64,000 nt of DNA from Meira nashicola (GCA_001600355.1 BCJU01000001.1:2067178-2131177); one strand, 5' to 3'; positions 34,262-47,051 are shown, counted from the stretch's first letter. Numbers and translations: made by a program. Notes: generated by a model not told the origin, from the sequence alone.

Positions 34262-35467
34262 ATGTCTATGACTAATAACAGTGATTATAATCAAGTATGG
34301 GAGGACTACAGCACTAATTTACGTACTCGATTACGCCAGACCGAAATAACAGATAGAGATACTTTAAATTCTTCTACCGGTAATACTACTCTTTCTGATT
34401 TCGACCGTCGTGAACCTCCTCGAAGTAATCCCCGGGTTCGAAGAGATACTAACTTTATTCAATATGGTGTCTCTCTAGCTAATGATTCTTCCGACTTGTT
34501 TTCGTATAGACTTATTTTAGCGTGGACATGTGCTACCAGCGATTTTAAACGTGGTTTTAAAATCGAGTTACCACATCGTAAGAATATCAAGAATTATCAA
34601 GCTATTCCTATTATCCCTTTTCAACATTATCCTTTAAGTACAATCAATAAGGATAAAGTTATTCTTAATCAACTCGAAAATATTCCAGACAGAACACACC
34701 GCTGGCTTATCCCGGATACTATTCCCGAATTGAATAATTATAATCTACAAGTACCGCTTTTGGATTATTTGGTAGAAGTAATAGCCGGAAATTTACGTAA
34801 AAACAAGGTTTCAGAAAACAGGATCAATGATATTCTAGGAGATAATATCCCTGAATATAAAATCTTAACTTGCTCTAACAGGGTGATCGATTTGCCTTGG
34901 GATCCAATTTATCCGAATATCGATAACATTTGTTTTGATTACTGTTTTTCAGATCGACAACACACAATTAAATGGGTTGATCACGGTACTATGGTATGGC
35001 CATTTGTTACTCTATTGAGTATAACGACTTCTCCTAATATAAAGGTAGATTCTATTCGTTCGGCAATTGAAGTTATACCTGATGTTGTTATTTTTGATAT
35101 TTGGAAAAACACAAGTACATCGCGAAACAATCAAAATCCACGACCGTACCTTTTTCGTCCTACCGGTAAATGGTTTATCTCTATTGGAACCCTTCAAAAT
35201 CCTCAATTACCCGGATACGTGAAAGTCGATGGTGTTGAACAAGGATGCATTTTATCTTATGAAGGCCGAAAGAATTGGTGTAATTACTGTAAATCTTGTA
35301 ATGCTGACGATTTTCACGAAAGAGCTAATTGCCCTAGATTAGATTGTCATCATTGTGGAAAGAAAGGATCACACAAACCAAACGAATGTCCGTATAAATC
35401 AAACAAACCAACAAATCAACTTCCAAATAAACCAATAAATCAACTTCCACCTTTGAGATTCCATTAA
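34262..35467 (+). CDS. Double CCHC zinc-knuckle protein, intact paralogue
   Basis: An intronless gene of 401 aa. Residues 1-70 are polar. The conserved central region has ILAWTCATSDFKRGFKIELP, IPIIPFQHYPLS, THRWLIPDTIPEL, VIDLPWDPIYPN, VDHGTMVWPFVTLL, IFDIWKNT, LFRPTGKWFISIG and LPGYVKVDG. The C-terminus has two knuckles, C-x2-C-x8-H-x4-C then C-x2-C-x5-H-x4-C, and a short QLPNKP repeat. Zinc knuckles bind single-stranded RNA or DNA. The layout recalls a Gag or LINE ORF1 protein, but no polymerase gene is next to it. It escaped the mutation that destroyed its left neighbour. Family and function are unknown. Confidence 0.75.
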   Translation: MSMTNNSDYNQVWEDYSTNLRTRLRQTEITDRDTLNSSTGNTTLSDFDRREPPRSNPRVRRDTNFIQYGVSLANDSSDLFSYRLILAWTCATSDFKRGFKIELPHRKNIKNYQAIPIIPFQHYPLSTINKDKVILNQLENIPDRTHRWLIPDTIPELNNYNLQVPLLDYLVEVIAGNLRKNKVSENRINDILGDNIPEYKILTCSNRVIDLPWDPIYPNIDNICFDYCFSDRQHTIKWVDHGTMVWPFVTLLSITTSPNIKVDSIRSAIEVIPDVVIFDIWKNTSTSRNNQNPRPYLFRPTGKWFISIGTLQNPQLPGYVKVDGVEQGCILSYEGRKNWCNYCKSCNADDFHERANCPRLDCHHCGKKGSHKPNECPYKSNKPTNQLPNKPINQLPPLRFH

Positions 35468-35841
35468 AAGAATCTGCAAAAATAATCATTAACAGTATTG
35501 TATATATTTTTGAATTTGATAATAAAACTTTTTGATCACCATTAAAATCTCTCTCTTTTCACTATTCACACCAATCAATGCTGATTTGCAAGGAAAAAAA
35601 TAACAATGATTAGGGTCTTGATGGATGTGGGCGCTAGGGCAATCAAAACGCACGCGAATTTCTGGAACAGCCGAACAGGCGAATGAAGGGGTTATATAAT
35701 CAATCCTTTTTTGCTCCACACGCTTTAAACTTTTTGTTGTGATACTCTCCGCATGTACTTTTAGTCAAACTTTTGTACTCAGCCTCCATCTTTTCCAACG
35801 TCAACATATCAATTATAGCTCAAGGATCTTAAATCGCCATC
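35468..35841. other. Intergenic region
   Basis: Promoter of the J-protein gene and 3' flank of the zinc-knuckle gene. This is the right border of the repeat region. Nothing else is seen. Confidence 0.4.
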
Positions 35842-37017
35842 ATGGCGATCAAGGATGAGGTGGATTATTTTGCGGTGATGGGCTTGAAGCCATCTGCGAG
35901 TGAGGCAGAGATCCGAAGAGCGCACAAGAAGCTTTCGTTAGCGTTGCATCCGGATAAGAATCGTCATATGGATGCTGCAATAGCTGCTTCCCGATTCAGT
36001 GAGATGCAATTAGCATATGAAATCTTGATGGATCCAAGTGCTCGACTTGCAGCTGCTGAAAGGAATAAAACTGAATCAGCAAGGAAAGAAAGACAAGGTG
36101 CTTACGAAGGCAAACGTAAAGCAATGGCAGAAGAATTGGAGAAACGAGAAATGGAAGAGCATGAAAAGCGAACGAAGACGATGAACGATGAGAGAAGAAG
36201 AAAAGAAACTCTTAAACGATTAAGAGAGGAAGGCAAACAGCTTCGCGAAAAGCATGAACGTAAAAAGCATGTTGAAGCAAATCTGAAGAAAGAAGAAAAG
36301 CAAGAGCAATATAATCGTCCTATCAATCAGACTACTGGATCGCCTGAACCTGAGCTTGGTCCTTTGGATCTGACTGTTCGTCTCAAATTTCCGAGTGAAT
36401 TGCACAGTAGGCTACTCGGCAGCATACAATTGGACAACATTTCGGACACCCTTAATACTCCTTTAGCAAAAGGGCTGATTTCTCGATTTGGCAAACTTGA
36501 AGCTTTGGTATTTCGTCCATTAAAAGATGGAAAGCGGGAAGCGAGCGCTCTTGCGAGTTTCAAAACGTTGGATGCTGCATTTGCTAGTGTAAAAGCAGGA
36601 AGTCAATTCAAAGCTGGTGGAATGGGAGCAGCAGAGGTGTTGGAAGACGTTTGGATCGAATGGGCAACCAACAAGAAGGGTAGCAGCAAATTCCAAGAGA
36701 ATGTAAGTTCAACATCACATCCAGGTGAGCCAGCTCGAGTTGCATGGCTAAGAAGGCATGGTAAATTGTTGGGAGAAGATGAGAAAGCTCGACAAGCAAG
36801 AATACAAAAACCCGAGAAAGCCTCCGAAGAGGATATTTTGAAGAGAATGAGAGCCGCTTCATCCATAAATGGCAATGCGAATGGACATACTTTCACCAAT
36901 GATCATTTGTCTTCGAAAGATCAACCATCTATCAATGAATCTGACATCTTGCAACGTATGCGGGAAGCAGAAAAGAAGAGGCAAGAAGAAGCAATTCTAC
37001 AAGCGGATGCCGAGTAG
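35842..37017 (+). CDS. J-domain protein, DNAJC17/Cwf23 type
   Basis: An intronless gene of 391 aa. A J domain at residues 7-75 contains the HPD triad (LHPDKNR). A long charged coiled coil follows (about 75-155), then an RRM-like fold (about 170-275, LDLTVRLKFP ... GLISRFGKLEALVF) and a C-terminal tail with two copies of an (E/D)ILKRMR or DILQRMREA motif. J domain plus RRM is the layout of DNAJC17 and fungal Cwf23/Cwc23, spliceosome-associated J proteins that work with Prp43-Ntr1 in spliceosome disassembly. The J domain should stimulate an Hsp70. Assignment rests on domain order. Confidence 0.85.
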   Translation: MAIKDEVDYFAVMGLKPSASEAEIRRAHKKLSLALHPDKNRHMDAAIAASRFSEMQLAYEILMDPSARLAAAERNKTESARKERQGAYEGKRKAMAEELEKREMEEHEKRTKTMNDERRRKETLKRLREEGKQLREKHERKKHVEANLKKEEKQEQYNRPINQTTGSPEPELGPLDLTVRLKFPSELHSRLLGSIQLDNISDTLNTPLAKGLISRFGKLEALVFRPLKDGKREASALASFKTLDAAFASVKAGSQFKAGGMGAAEVLEDVWIEWATNKKGSSKFQENVSSTSHPGEPARVAWLRRHGKLLGEDEKARQARIQKPEKASEEDILKRMRAASSINGNANGHTFTNDHLSSKDQPSINESDILQRMREAEKKRQEEAILQADAE

Positions 37018-37558
37018 AAGAGGAGGTTTGTATAAATAATACTGTAACTTCAACATTTGTACCATAATTTCCCATCATCATAGAGCGTGATCAAAAACTG
37101 TAAAATGTACTTCATCGCATACCCTTAAAAAAGATCCGTACAAAGTTCTCTAGCCCTCATTTTGTCGAGCCTGTTCCGCCTCCGTTTAAACAAACAAACA
37201 GCCAGATAGTGTTGCTGGACTCTGATTGTTCATGTACGCTAGCGTGCTTTTGTACAAAACTGTTGCACTGTCTGAGCGCTGTCCATATATTAAGCTTCAT
37301 TCACGCTAGAAGGTGCGCTGGACTTATTTCAAATGAGTGTTAAAGTGCGTTATTCTGCGCGCGCAAGCAACAAGTTCCTATTCTTAATATTGAACAGAGC
37401 CTTTTACACAAAGCCTTGGGTTTGTGGTAAGCTCAATCCTTGTCCTCAATTCGTACGTACAATTCATTATCACCATCACTCCCTATATACAAAGGCCTGG
37501 CTGTTCTTTGCAAATCAAATCATATTGTAAACAACCTTAACACTCATCAGCATTCAAT
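37018..37558. other. Intergenic region upstream of CDC10
   Basis: CDC10 promoter. The small frame at 37333 has no support. Confidence 0.4.
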
Positions 37559-38524
37559 ATGGCAGCTGCTGTTGAACCCACACCATTGAGCAGCTATGTC
37601 GGTTTCGATAGCTTGCCTATGCAAATCGAGCAAAAGTTGCTCAAACGTGGTTTCCAATTCAACGTAATGGTCGTTGGACAAACAGGTTTGGGAAAATCAA
37701 CACTTGTCAACACTTTATTCGCAAGTCATTTAATCGATTCAAAAGGTAGACTTGAAGCATATGAATCACCTCGTTCTACTACAGAAATTCATCCTGTCAG
37801 CCATGTCATTGTCGAAAATGGAGTCAAATTACGCTTGAACATCGTTGATACACCTGGCTTTGGCGATCAAGTCAATAATGATGGATGCTGGGAACCAATT
37901 ATCAAATATATCAAAGATCAACATTCAGCTTACCTACGTAAAGAATTGACCGCAATGCGTGATCGTTACATCACCGATACACGTATTCACTGCTGTTTAT
38001 TCTTCATCAACCCAACCGGCCATGGTCTTCGCCCAATCGATGTGACTGTTATGAAAAAGTTGGCAGATGTTGTCAACATCGTTCCAGTTATTGCCAAGAG
38101 TGATAGTCTAACACTAGAAGAAAGAGAAGTGTTCAAAGAACGCATTCGTGCGGAGATGCAATACAACAACATCCGCCTATATCCATACGATGATGAAGAA
38201 CATGAAGAAGAAGAGCGCGAGTTGAATGACCGAATTCGATCTCTGATTCCATTCGCCGTTGTGGGAAGTGAGAGGAACATTATCATTGATGGAAAGACTG
38301 TTCGTGGACGCAAGAATCGTTATGGTGTAATCAACGTGGAAAATGAGAATCACTGCGAATTTGTCTTTTTACGTAACTTCCTCACAAGAACGCATTTGCA
38401 AGATCTCATCGAAACTACATCCGCCACCCACTACGAATCGTTCCGCAGTCGTCAACTATTGGCACTCAAAGAATCCAGCACGAAACAACAACAGCAGCAC
38501 ACACAACCAAACGGTGCTACTTAA
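37559..38524 (+). CDS. CDC10: Septin, Cdc10 subgroup
   Basis: An intronless gene of 321 aa. The polybasic N-terminal segment (KRGFQF) is followed by G1 GQTGLGKST at 40-48, G3 DTPGFGD and G4 AKSD. The septin unique element is seen near LIPFAVVGSERN and NHCEFVFLRNFLTRTHLQDLIETT. The protein stops soon after the G domain with no coiled coil, as Cdc10 does, in contrast to Cdc3, Cdc11 and Cdc12. It starts SSYVGFD, like Cdc10. Cdc10 sits at the centre of the septin octamer and shapes the bud neck, septum and hyphal tip. The Met at 37559 is the only good start. Confidence 0.95.
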   Translation: MAAAVEPTPLSSYVGFDSLPMQIEQKLLKRGFQFNVMVVGQTGLGKSTLVNTLFASHLIDSKGRLEAYESPRSTTEIHPVSHVIVENGVKLRLNIVDTPGFGDQVNNDGCWEPIIKYIKDQHSAYLRKELTAMRDRYITDTRIHCCLFFINPTGHGLRPIDVTVMKKLADVVNIVPVIAKSDSLTLEEREVFKERIRAEMQYNNIRLYPYDDEEHEEEERELNDRIRSLIPFAVVGSERNIIIDGKTVRGRKNRYGVINVENENHCEFVFLRNFLTRTHLQDLIETTSATHYESFRSRQLLALKESSTKQQQQHTQPNGAT

Positions 38525-38821
38525 AGCGCCTGGTGTGCGATGTTTGATGCAGAACAGAATTTTCCTGTATTGCGATTTATTGCGTTTATTGAACCTACGA
38601 TCATTTCTCTATTACGACCGCTTTCATATCTCTTTTATTCGATTTCATAGGTTAACAATGTACTCTTTTCCGTACATGTTAGTGAATACCATAAGTGTCA
38701 AAATTCCATAATCACGCTATCATAATGATAAAAATAGTCATGAGTTCTATACATTTTGATCATTCATAAGATAGGTAGCCGTACAAGAAAGTCTGAGTGA
38801 GATCTCGTGTCAATGCTCAAT

Positions 38822-39539
38822 TTACCACATTTTTGCGGCTTTTCCCTCCATTCGCAATTGCGGTAACTGCTGATTAACGTGAGTGGGCAATTTTCCCAAT
38901 TCTAAGTTTGCCTCATCACGCTGTGATTCACCAGGACCTCCTCCCGAAGCAACAAGAGCCAAGAAAGTGTTCCAAAAGATGCTCACAACGTTTACGAATA
39001 AGAGTCTTTGAGGTGGTGGAACAAATGCCATATTGATCGATTGAACGGGAATCCAAACAGCCCAAGATGTTAGCAGTGTACTCCAGTATGACTATAGCGA
39101 CATTGTGAAAGGAAGAAAGAACGTTAGCACTTTCAGTTTCTTAGAATACCAACACTTATGTCCTACTCACCTTTTGCAATTTAACCTTTACGTCATTAAG
39201 ACTTTTACCTTCCATCAAAGTAGTAGAAGTGAAAAATAATGCCAATAAACTAGGTGCTGCGATACTCTGATCCAAAGCAACCTTTGTTACCGTTCCTGCC
39301 AATCCTTTATATGGTACACGTTCCAACACTTTTCCCAACCAAAATGCTGCAATTGGCGAAAAAATTAAACCACCATAAGCAGTTAAACGTGCCGTTCTAA
39401 TGATATCATGTTTGCTTCCCTTCTTTTCAACAACTTGTTGTGCAATGCAATCTCCCGTTGCAAACAAGATTCCCGCACTTGCACATTGTCTTGGCAAGGT
39501 GGCCGTCGTTGCTTGTAAGAATCGCTGGAAAGAAGCCAT
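38822..39539 (-). CDS. Mpv17/PMP22-family membrane protein
   Basis: Two exons on the minus strand (39539-39171 and 39091-38822) around a 79-nt GTGAGT...TATAG intron; 212 aa. The first exon has FQRFLQATTATLPRQCASAGILFATGDCIAQQ and YGGLIFSPIAAFWLG. The second restores the family signature YWSTLLTSWAVWIPVQSINMAFVPPPQRLLFVNVVSIFWNTFLALV. The family has four membrane spans in the inner mitochondrial or peroxisomal membrane (yeast Sym1, human MPV17, PXMP2). Which of these is the closest relative cannot be settled here. The C-terminus ends in a polar tail. Confidence 0.9.
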
Positions 39540-40076
39540 TCTTTTGTGTATGTATGCTAGGAGAAGTGTGGGAAGTGGGTAGGTGCGGAAGAGTTTTTGG
39601 CGTGCTAGTTATAGATCGGATTTCCTTTTATTCGTAGATTCAAAATGATATTTGAGATGAGATGGTGGAAGTGAATCACGTTATCGCCTCTTCTCTCAAT
39701 CCCATCAATTCATTATACGAGTAAATCATCTCTTGTAACGCCTTTTTTGCAAAGTCAATAGCGGCCACTTTTAAGTGCATAATGACGTACAAGCATTCTT
39801 CCTACCTTTTTGGGTGTTTTCCCCCCACGCTGTGCGCCGATCCAAGTTTCTTGCTCCCCTTTGGTGTCTGTCCGAGATTGCACTTTGTTCACCCCATAGT
39901 ACTACGCGTAGAGGAGCTAAAAAAAGCCCTTTGAGTCCCTAGGTGAACAACAGAATATGCACGGCCAGTTCAAATGTGCAGGAGAACAACACTTTATCTT
40001 TTAGGGTTTGAAAATAACTTCTTTCTTCTCAACCATCTTGAACATAATCAACTATGTTGTATACCCCTTGATCGAA
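39540..40076. other. Divergent promoter region
   Basis: Shared upstream region of the Mpv17-family gene (minus) and RAD1 (plus). An in-frame stretch open upstream of the RAD1 Met lacks an ATG. Confidence 0.45.
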
Positions 40077-41366
40077 ATGGTTGATCGTGGACTGGAAGTA
40101 GAACCAGTATTAAGAGCCAAAGCGCGCGATGTTCGCACAGTTGCATCTTTGTTAAGACCAATCGCTTTGACCAAATTTTGTCAAGTGAACGTTTCAGAGG
40201 CTGGTTTACAAATCGTAACAGAGCTTAATGGAGTACTTCAAGCGACTGCTTATATAGGAAGTGGATTGTTTGATGAGTATCAATATAATCCTTCAGCAGA
40301 AGATCTTTACGATTTAGAAGATGAAGAAAGTGGTCCCGATAACCATACACCCATTACAACATTTGATCTATCTTTGGAAACGTGGTTGCAATGTTTGAAC
40401 ATATACAATACCGCAGCTGGCGTTGTCACCAATCCATCAAACAGTAGCAAAGTGGCAGCGGGGAGGGATTCGGATGTGCGCAAAACACCTTTTGTGCGTG
40501 GACGTACAGTTGTGGAGATGACCTACGCAGGAAAAGGCGAACCTATGATCTTAGAGTGAGTAACATCATATAATCTAAATAAATGCCAGTATACTCATTC
40601 ACCTCTTCTCTTCAGGATTAAAGATGGAAAGGTGACTACTCGCTGCGAATTAGCAACATACCTTCCCGGAGAATTGGAAGTAACAGAGATGAAGTTCTTA
40701 TCCGTACGAGTCGTGGGAAGCGTGATAATAACGTCAAAACGTCTGACAGAAGCTTTGCTGAGCATTGACAATTCATGTCGTAACGTCAGTTTTGAATTCA
40801 TAAGTGATAACAGAAATCATGATCGATCCTTCTCAACGCTTCCTCAAACTCCAACACGCCAAGGTCGTCAACGTTACAATGAATCTTCAACTATACCAAC
40901 AATGCTTGATGAGGATGACGGTCAAGAAATTGCAGATACCAGAAGAATGTACGAGAATGAAATAGGCAACGAGATGATGCGAATTACTGCAGAAGGTGAT
41001 CATGGTTCTGTTGAAGTGAGTCTGAAAAGCCTTTAAAGAATTTTGAATCATTGACTTATATGCTCTTTTATTGAAATGCAGCTCGACTTTCCAAACAGGA
41101 ATAGAGTCTTTGAAAGCTTCTATCTACGCTTTGACTGCAACTTCACATACTCATTCGCCAATATTCAGCAATGCTTACGTGCTTTACAGACATCTCTCAA
41201 ATGCTCCATACGTATAGACGATCAAGGAATGATGAGCATGCAATGTATGTTTCCCGATCGGCCGCTCTATGAACGGGAAGCACAAGAAAATGATGAACAA
41301 GCTGGACCAGAAAGACAAGGGTTTGTGGAATTGCGTATGCTATCAGTGACGGAGGAAGCACTGTGA
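40077..41366 (+). CDS. RAD1: DNA-damage checkpoint clamp subunit Rad1
   Basis: Three exons (40077-40555, 40616-41015, 41082-41366); 387 aa. It reads as the Rad1 member of the 9-1-1 clamp (Ustilago REC1, budding yeast Rad17). An N-terminal PCNA-like half has VASLLRPIALTKFCQVNVSEAGLQI and LQATAYIGSGLFDEY, with LETWLQCLNIYN and VEMTYAGKGEPM. The second half opens IKDGKVTTRCELATY. The end is LRMLSVTEEAL. The ring is loaded at DNA damage sites and supports ATR/Mec1 signalling. An Arg/Asn/Thr-rich loop (about 238-265) is inserted in the second half. The Met at 40077 (MVDRGLEVEP) is the first ATG in frame. Confidence 0.87.
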
Positions 41367-41486
41367 TGATGACTCTTTCTGTATGATTAATTCGTAAAAT
41401 TGAATCCATGTATTGTATATAGATGTAGTTGTTACATTTTCAAAGTATATTAGGGATACAGAGCAAATTTCGAGAACCTACTGCAT

Positions 41487-44266
41487 TCATTCGCAATTGA
41501 GAAAGATGCGATATTTATCCGGTAGAGACAATAAAGCATTGGCTTTCGCATGATGAGGATGTTTTGGATCGGCAACAATTGCAGACAGAGTTGCATCAGG
41601 AGCACTTGGAGATATACTGATATCCAAAACGCTATTTCCAAACGTTGGCATGAGAAGGATTGAGCAATCGGCGCCTTGACTTACTTCTGTTGCTCCATCT
41701 TTGTCAACAACATTTGCCTTTTCGCCATCAGCCGATTGAATTTTTGTTGAAATGCCGTTGTAGTGCGCAGTGATTTTCCAAGGCCTTTGCAACATACCAT
41801 CTTCTTCCACAGTCTTTTTGTCATTGTCAATCGGAATAATCTTCTTAAGAGTGAAAGTGATCGAGACATTTGCATTTTCGCCAGCTCGATTGTTGTAAAA
41901 AGATCCAATACCAACCGCATGATTATGTGAAACATCATTAACAAAAATCACATCTCGATCTCTTCCATCAATACCGCGATAAGCAATTTTGAATGCTGAG
42001 CAAACGGATTTCCTTCTCCATTTGGTGCCGTCAGGCAAAAGCAAAGTTGCAATGTCGTATGGATCAGGAGGAGCTTCACCATTTAACCTTTTCGTATTCT
42101 TAGGTGGAGCATGTTGAGAAACGCCATTGACTGCTGGTGGTCCACTGAAAGGAGAAGCACCAGGATAGCCATGAAGTGCTCCTGGTAAAGGAGGACTCAT
42201 TGCATTAGGTGGATATCCGGTAGGCATAGGTTGCCCATTGGGCATTCGTCTTTGATTGGCTTGTGCTCTCATTGCTTCAGGTGAATTGGCATGCATTCCA
42301 TTCGGTGCCAGATACCCATTCACACGCGCATATTCTTGCCAATTCGCATTTGGATGAACGTTTGGATTGGGAGGTTGATTGCTTGATCTACCCCTTTTAC
42401 CGGAACTGGGCTCAGGGCTTTCGTCGCTTGATTCCAATTCCGCCGCTTTGGCGGCCGCATGCGCCACAGGATCAAAGACATCGCCCGGCAAAACGGATTC
42501 GCGATCGTCTTCGGGGTGTAAAGTGAAATTTTCTGCAAGCAAAGCGGGGACCATTGTATTTTCGATATGATCGCTTATTGCGTCTGCATTTTTCCAAATT
42601 TCAGAACTTTCTTCGTTAAACTCTTTTGCATTTTTCACCATCAATCGAAGGTCACTGAATAACGAGAATGCTGTTTCATATCCATTCCTCATCGATTTCT
42701 CATCAATCATTCGCATACTGATGGGCTCTTTGATCTCTTTGTAGTATTCAGGTAATTCTGCTTTGGTGGGAAGGTCCATAAAGTCTTCGCACATCGTTTT
42801 GCCAGGCTTATATTCCTTGAACTTCAAATTAGAGACTAATTGTCGAAGTGTCGATTTAAGACGTTTACCTCGTGGAGCATATACTCTTCTTTTCTTACCT
42901 GATGATTGCGTTGGGGTGGAGGAAGGGGCGGGTGCACTTGACGTAGATGCAATCGGTGCTGGACTGCTGGTCATTGTTCCATTTGTTTGAGCGATGCTAA
43001 CAGCTGGTGTTGCAGTAGCTATAGGTTGAGGTTGTTCCACTTTAGCGACAGTACTCGGTACAACATCTGTCATTTGTGTATCTTCTTGCTTTACACTGAC
43101 TTGAACAGGACCTTGAGAATTGTTAACAGCCATTGTCGGAGCGGGTGATTGAGCTGGAGCTGGAGCTGGCGTATCTGAATCCTCTTCGTACGGAATATCG
43201 TCAGACTTTTTCAATCGGAGTGAAACAGTTGGAGGTCCTCTTGTTGGTTCGTCATAATCCAGTCTAGCTCGAGCGTTTGATTTTTCAATCTTTGCCAATC
43301 GTGCAGACTGTTCCATTAATGATGGGTTACTTTCTTGTGCTCCTCCATCATATACTGGCGCAAGTTCGTCTTTTTCTACTAAATCGACATACGATTCGCG
43401 TGTGGCGCTCTGTTAAGATGAGAGGTGGTGGGAATGATGATATGAGTACATTACTCTTTTTTTTGGAAGTTATGTTCGTTGCTAATTCATTTCGGACAAA
43501 AATTGACCGAGAAATGCTAAACCGAGATGCAATCGTGCACAAACCATCATGCAGTGAATTCTAGATATCATGCTTTCTCTCTCTCTCTCTTCACATTCTA
43601 AAACAACTCACATGAAGAACGCGTGCCTTTTCATAGATCTCGCTCGTCTTGAGATTGTATCGCTTAGCGTTTCGCCAAATCGTTTCAAGCGCATTACGTA
43701 CATCCTCTAAAGAATCATATTGTCGGCTTTGTAATTTTCGACGGACTTGTTCTAAAGAGAGTGGTGCTTTAATTTGTTCATAATAGTCTGGATAATCGTT
43801 TCGCGAAGGTAAAGCTAAGAAGGGGATGCAAAGTGGAGATTTGTCGCTAGATTGAGAGAAAGAGAGAGGCAGAATGAGTAGATAATTCAATGGATGTGCT
43901 ACGTATTGAAACTGCTGTTCTGGTGGATGACATACCTTGTATCCAATCTATGTATGATGAAGTCTAGCAATCGAAAGCCTTGCTGTGTCACCTTTTCTTT
44001 GGACGTCGAATCGGGAATGGGCGTCGCACCGGATGAGCGCAGAGCTGGAGAAGAACCTAAACGGGGTGATGCTTGAGCTTGAGGAGTATCATCATCATTC
44101 CTACCTCGTTTTCTTCCACCTTCGATGATCTACAATTCAGACAAAAAAAGGATATTTGATTAGCTGCTGCTGCTGATGATGATCGTTCGGATGCCTGCTC
44201 TTTCTTTTACGCGTTTCTACTCACATTTCCGGTGGAAAGGCCAGGAATACTGCTTCGCGGCGGCAT
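41487..44266 (-). CDS. RSC4: RSC chromatin-remodelling subunit Rsc4-like, tandem bromodomains
   Basis: Four exons on the minus strand: 44266-44225, 44129-43936, 43846-43612 and 43409-41487, with introns of 95, 89 and 202 nt; 797 aa. Bromodomain 1 spans the second and third exons (FRLLDFIIHRLDT ... FLALPSRNDYPDYYEQIKAPLSL ... NAKRYN). Bromodomain 2 lies in the last exon (LVSNLKFKEYKPGKTMCEDFMDLPTKAELPEYYKEIKEPIS). A Pro/Ala/Ser-rich linker lies between them, and the conserved Rsc4 C-terminal domain follows. Rsc4 recognises acetylated histone H3 (K14) for the RSC remodeller. A conserved Tyr and Asn of the acetyl-lysine pocket are visible (PDYY, KRYN in the first; PEYY, KEFNEES in the second). 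Confidence 0.88.
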
Positions 44267-44903
44267 TTAGACAGTCGATGTGATGGCCTACTTATACCTT
44301 TTCAGCTTGATTGCGCGAAATGATGTAGGTATAGGTGGATGTTTTTGGATTACTGCTTTAACATTCTTTTTTTCTCCATCATTTCAATCCATCCCAAATC
44401 CCCTTCTCACGCTTTCGATTAAATTTTAGTTCATTAACACGATGCCTGGACTAAAAAGCTCGTAAGTTTGAACAACACTTTTTACACGCGTTCCTCTTCT
44501 AATATTGCCTGCCCGCTCTCCCTTTTTCCACTCCCTCCCCCTTCGTGCCCCTGGGTATACTCGTTTGCCCTTTCATTTTTGGCCAAACGTGTAATATATG
44601 TAGGACCCAGGAGAAGACACCGAATTGTGTGGTGCCCTTTTCGTGCCGAATACTTCAAAAAATGCAAGCTAATACACGTGTGGTATTTTTGGGCGTTTGC
44701 CCAGCGCATTTTTGATGCACAGCCGCCTTCTCAGGAGAGAGAGGGCGATTGGCGTTAATGCATGCTTTAGGAAAAGCCAATTTCTATGTATATTGAAAAA
44801 GGTTGTCAGTAAATCTATGCATGAATGGCCAAGATGAAATAAATAGTTCATTTTCATCCTTTTTCTCCCATCAACACTGAACAACAAAAGATTAAAACAA
44901 ATC
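44267..44903. other. Divergent promoter region
   Basis: Shared upstream region of RSC4 and the SCAMP gene. Overlapping frames at 44468-44758 on both strands have no family support. Confidence 0.4.
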
Positions 44904-45842
44904 ATGTCTACTAACGATCCGTTTGCCGATCGTAATGCGCTGGACGCTAATCCATTCGCTGATCCTTCAGTAAGAAATGCACTTTCATCTTCTGATCGTG
45001 CATATGACGAATACGATTCTAAACCATACGGCGGCGGTCAAGATGATGACTCTGTCGTTGCACCACGCTTAGACAGAGGTGACGGAGGTGCTTCCAACAA
45101 TCGATTGGAAGATATACAGAGACGAGAACGCGAATTGGAACAGCGTGAACGTGATTTACAACAACGCGCTGATCATATTCAAAAGCACGGAAGGAATAAT
45201 TGGCCTTTCTGTGAGTAGCAATGGTAAGGAGTATAATAATGAGAAGTGTATTTGCTGATTTGTTTTCCTTTACTATCTTCAGTCTTCCCGCTTATCTATC
45301 ACGACATTCAAGCAGAGATTCCTCCAGGAGATTTGCAAGTTGCAATGACTCATATATACTACCTATGGCTGTTGTTAGTTGCAACTCTGATTATCAATTT
45401 GGTCGCTTGTGTTTTCATCGGTGTAAAGGAATTGATCTCCGCTATTGTTTATTTGGTTTTCATCACGCCAACAAGTTTCATGCTATGGTACAGACCGGTA
45501 TACAACGGATTTATGAAAGAACATTCATTGTTCTACTACATGTACTTCATCTTTGCAGGATTTCATCTTGCTTGGTCCGTTTACGTTTTCCTTGGAATTC
45601 CCGAAACAGGAAGTGCCGCTCTTTTATCAACAATTAACTCCTTCAACGAACATAAATTGGTTGCAGGAATTTTAGGAATCATTGTCACAATTGGTTTCAC
45701 TTTACAGGGATTGGGAAATCTTTGGTATTACAAACAAATTTGGAAACATAATCATGAACAAGGTCATACATTTGCACAAGCAAGAGCAGAGTTGGCGTCT
45801 CATGGTGCCAAAGCATACTTCACCAGAGGATCAAACGTTTAG
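44904..45842 (+). CDS. Secretory carrier membrane protein (SCAMP family)
   Basis: Two exons (44904-45210, 45283-45842) around a 72-nt intron; 288 aa. The N-terminal cytosolic part has NPF-type repeats (NPFADPS) that bind EH-domain endocytic proteins, then a Glu/Arg/Gln coiled coil (REREL ... RERDLQQRADH). The NWPF segment at the exon junction leads into FPLIYHDIQAEIPP, then four membrane spans with the linking YRPVYNGFMKEHS loop typical of SCAMPs. SCAMPs recycle between plasma membrane and endosome/Golgi. Presence of a SCAMP fits a basidiomycete and is unlike budding yeast. Confidence 0.93.
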
Positions 45843-46163
45843 AGAGTTAGAACAAGTACTAATCATTTCGTCTTTCTTTCGGTAAAGAAGTGCCCTTTGA
45901 TGCTCGTTTTCGCGACGGATGCAGAAAATGACGTTTTCTTATCTGCAAATAATTATGCTTATCTTCAGAAACACAACACTGAAATGTACTGCCTCACGCA
46001 AGATATGTCTTTTCCCACTCCTCTCCTATTTGTGTTAGATAATGTTTTCCCGTACCTCGAAAGAATTTGTATTATTCAATTGTCACTGTAGATCAGTGTA
46101 TCCACAAGTGTGTTTTGGAGTCAAAGATGTCTTTTTACAGTTTTATGGTATGAAAATCCTAGC
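45843..46163. other. Convergent 3' region
   Basis: 3' flanks of the SCAMP gene and TPI1. Nothing further is seen. Confidence 0.4.

Positions 46164-47051
<888 letters not shown>

Noticed and set aside
27550..35500. A complete LTR retrotransposon
   Set aside because: No direct long terminal repeats, protease, reverse transcriptase, RNase H or integrase could be found on either strand.
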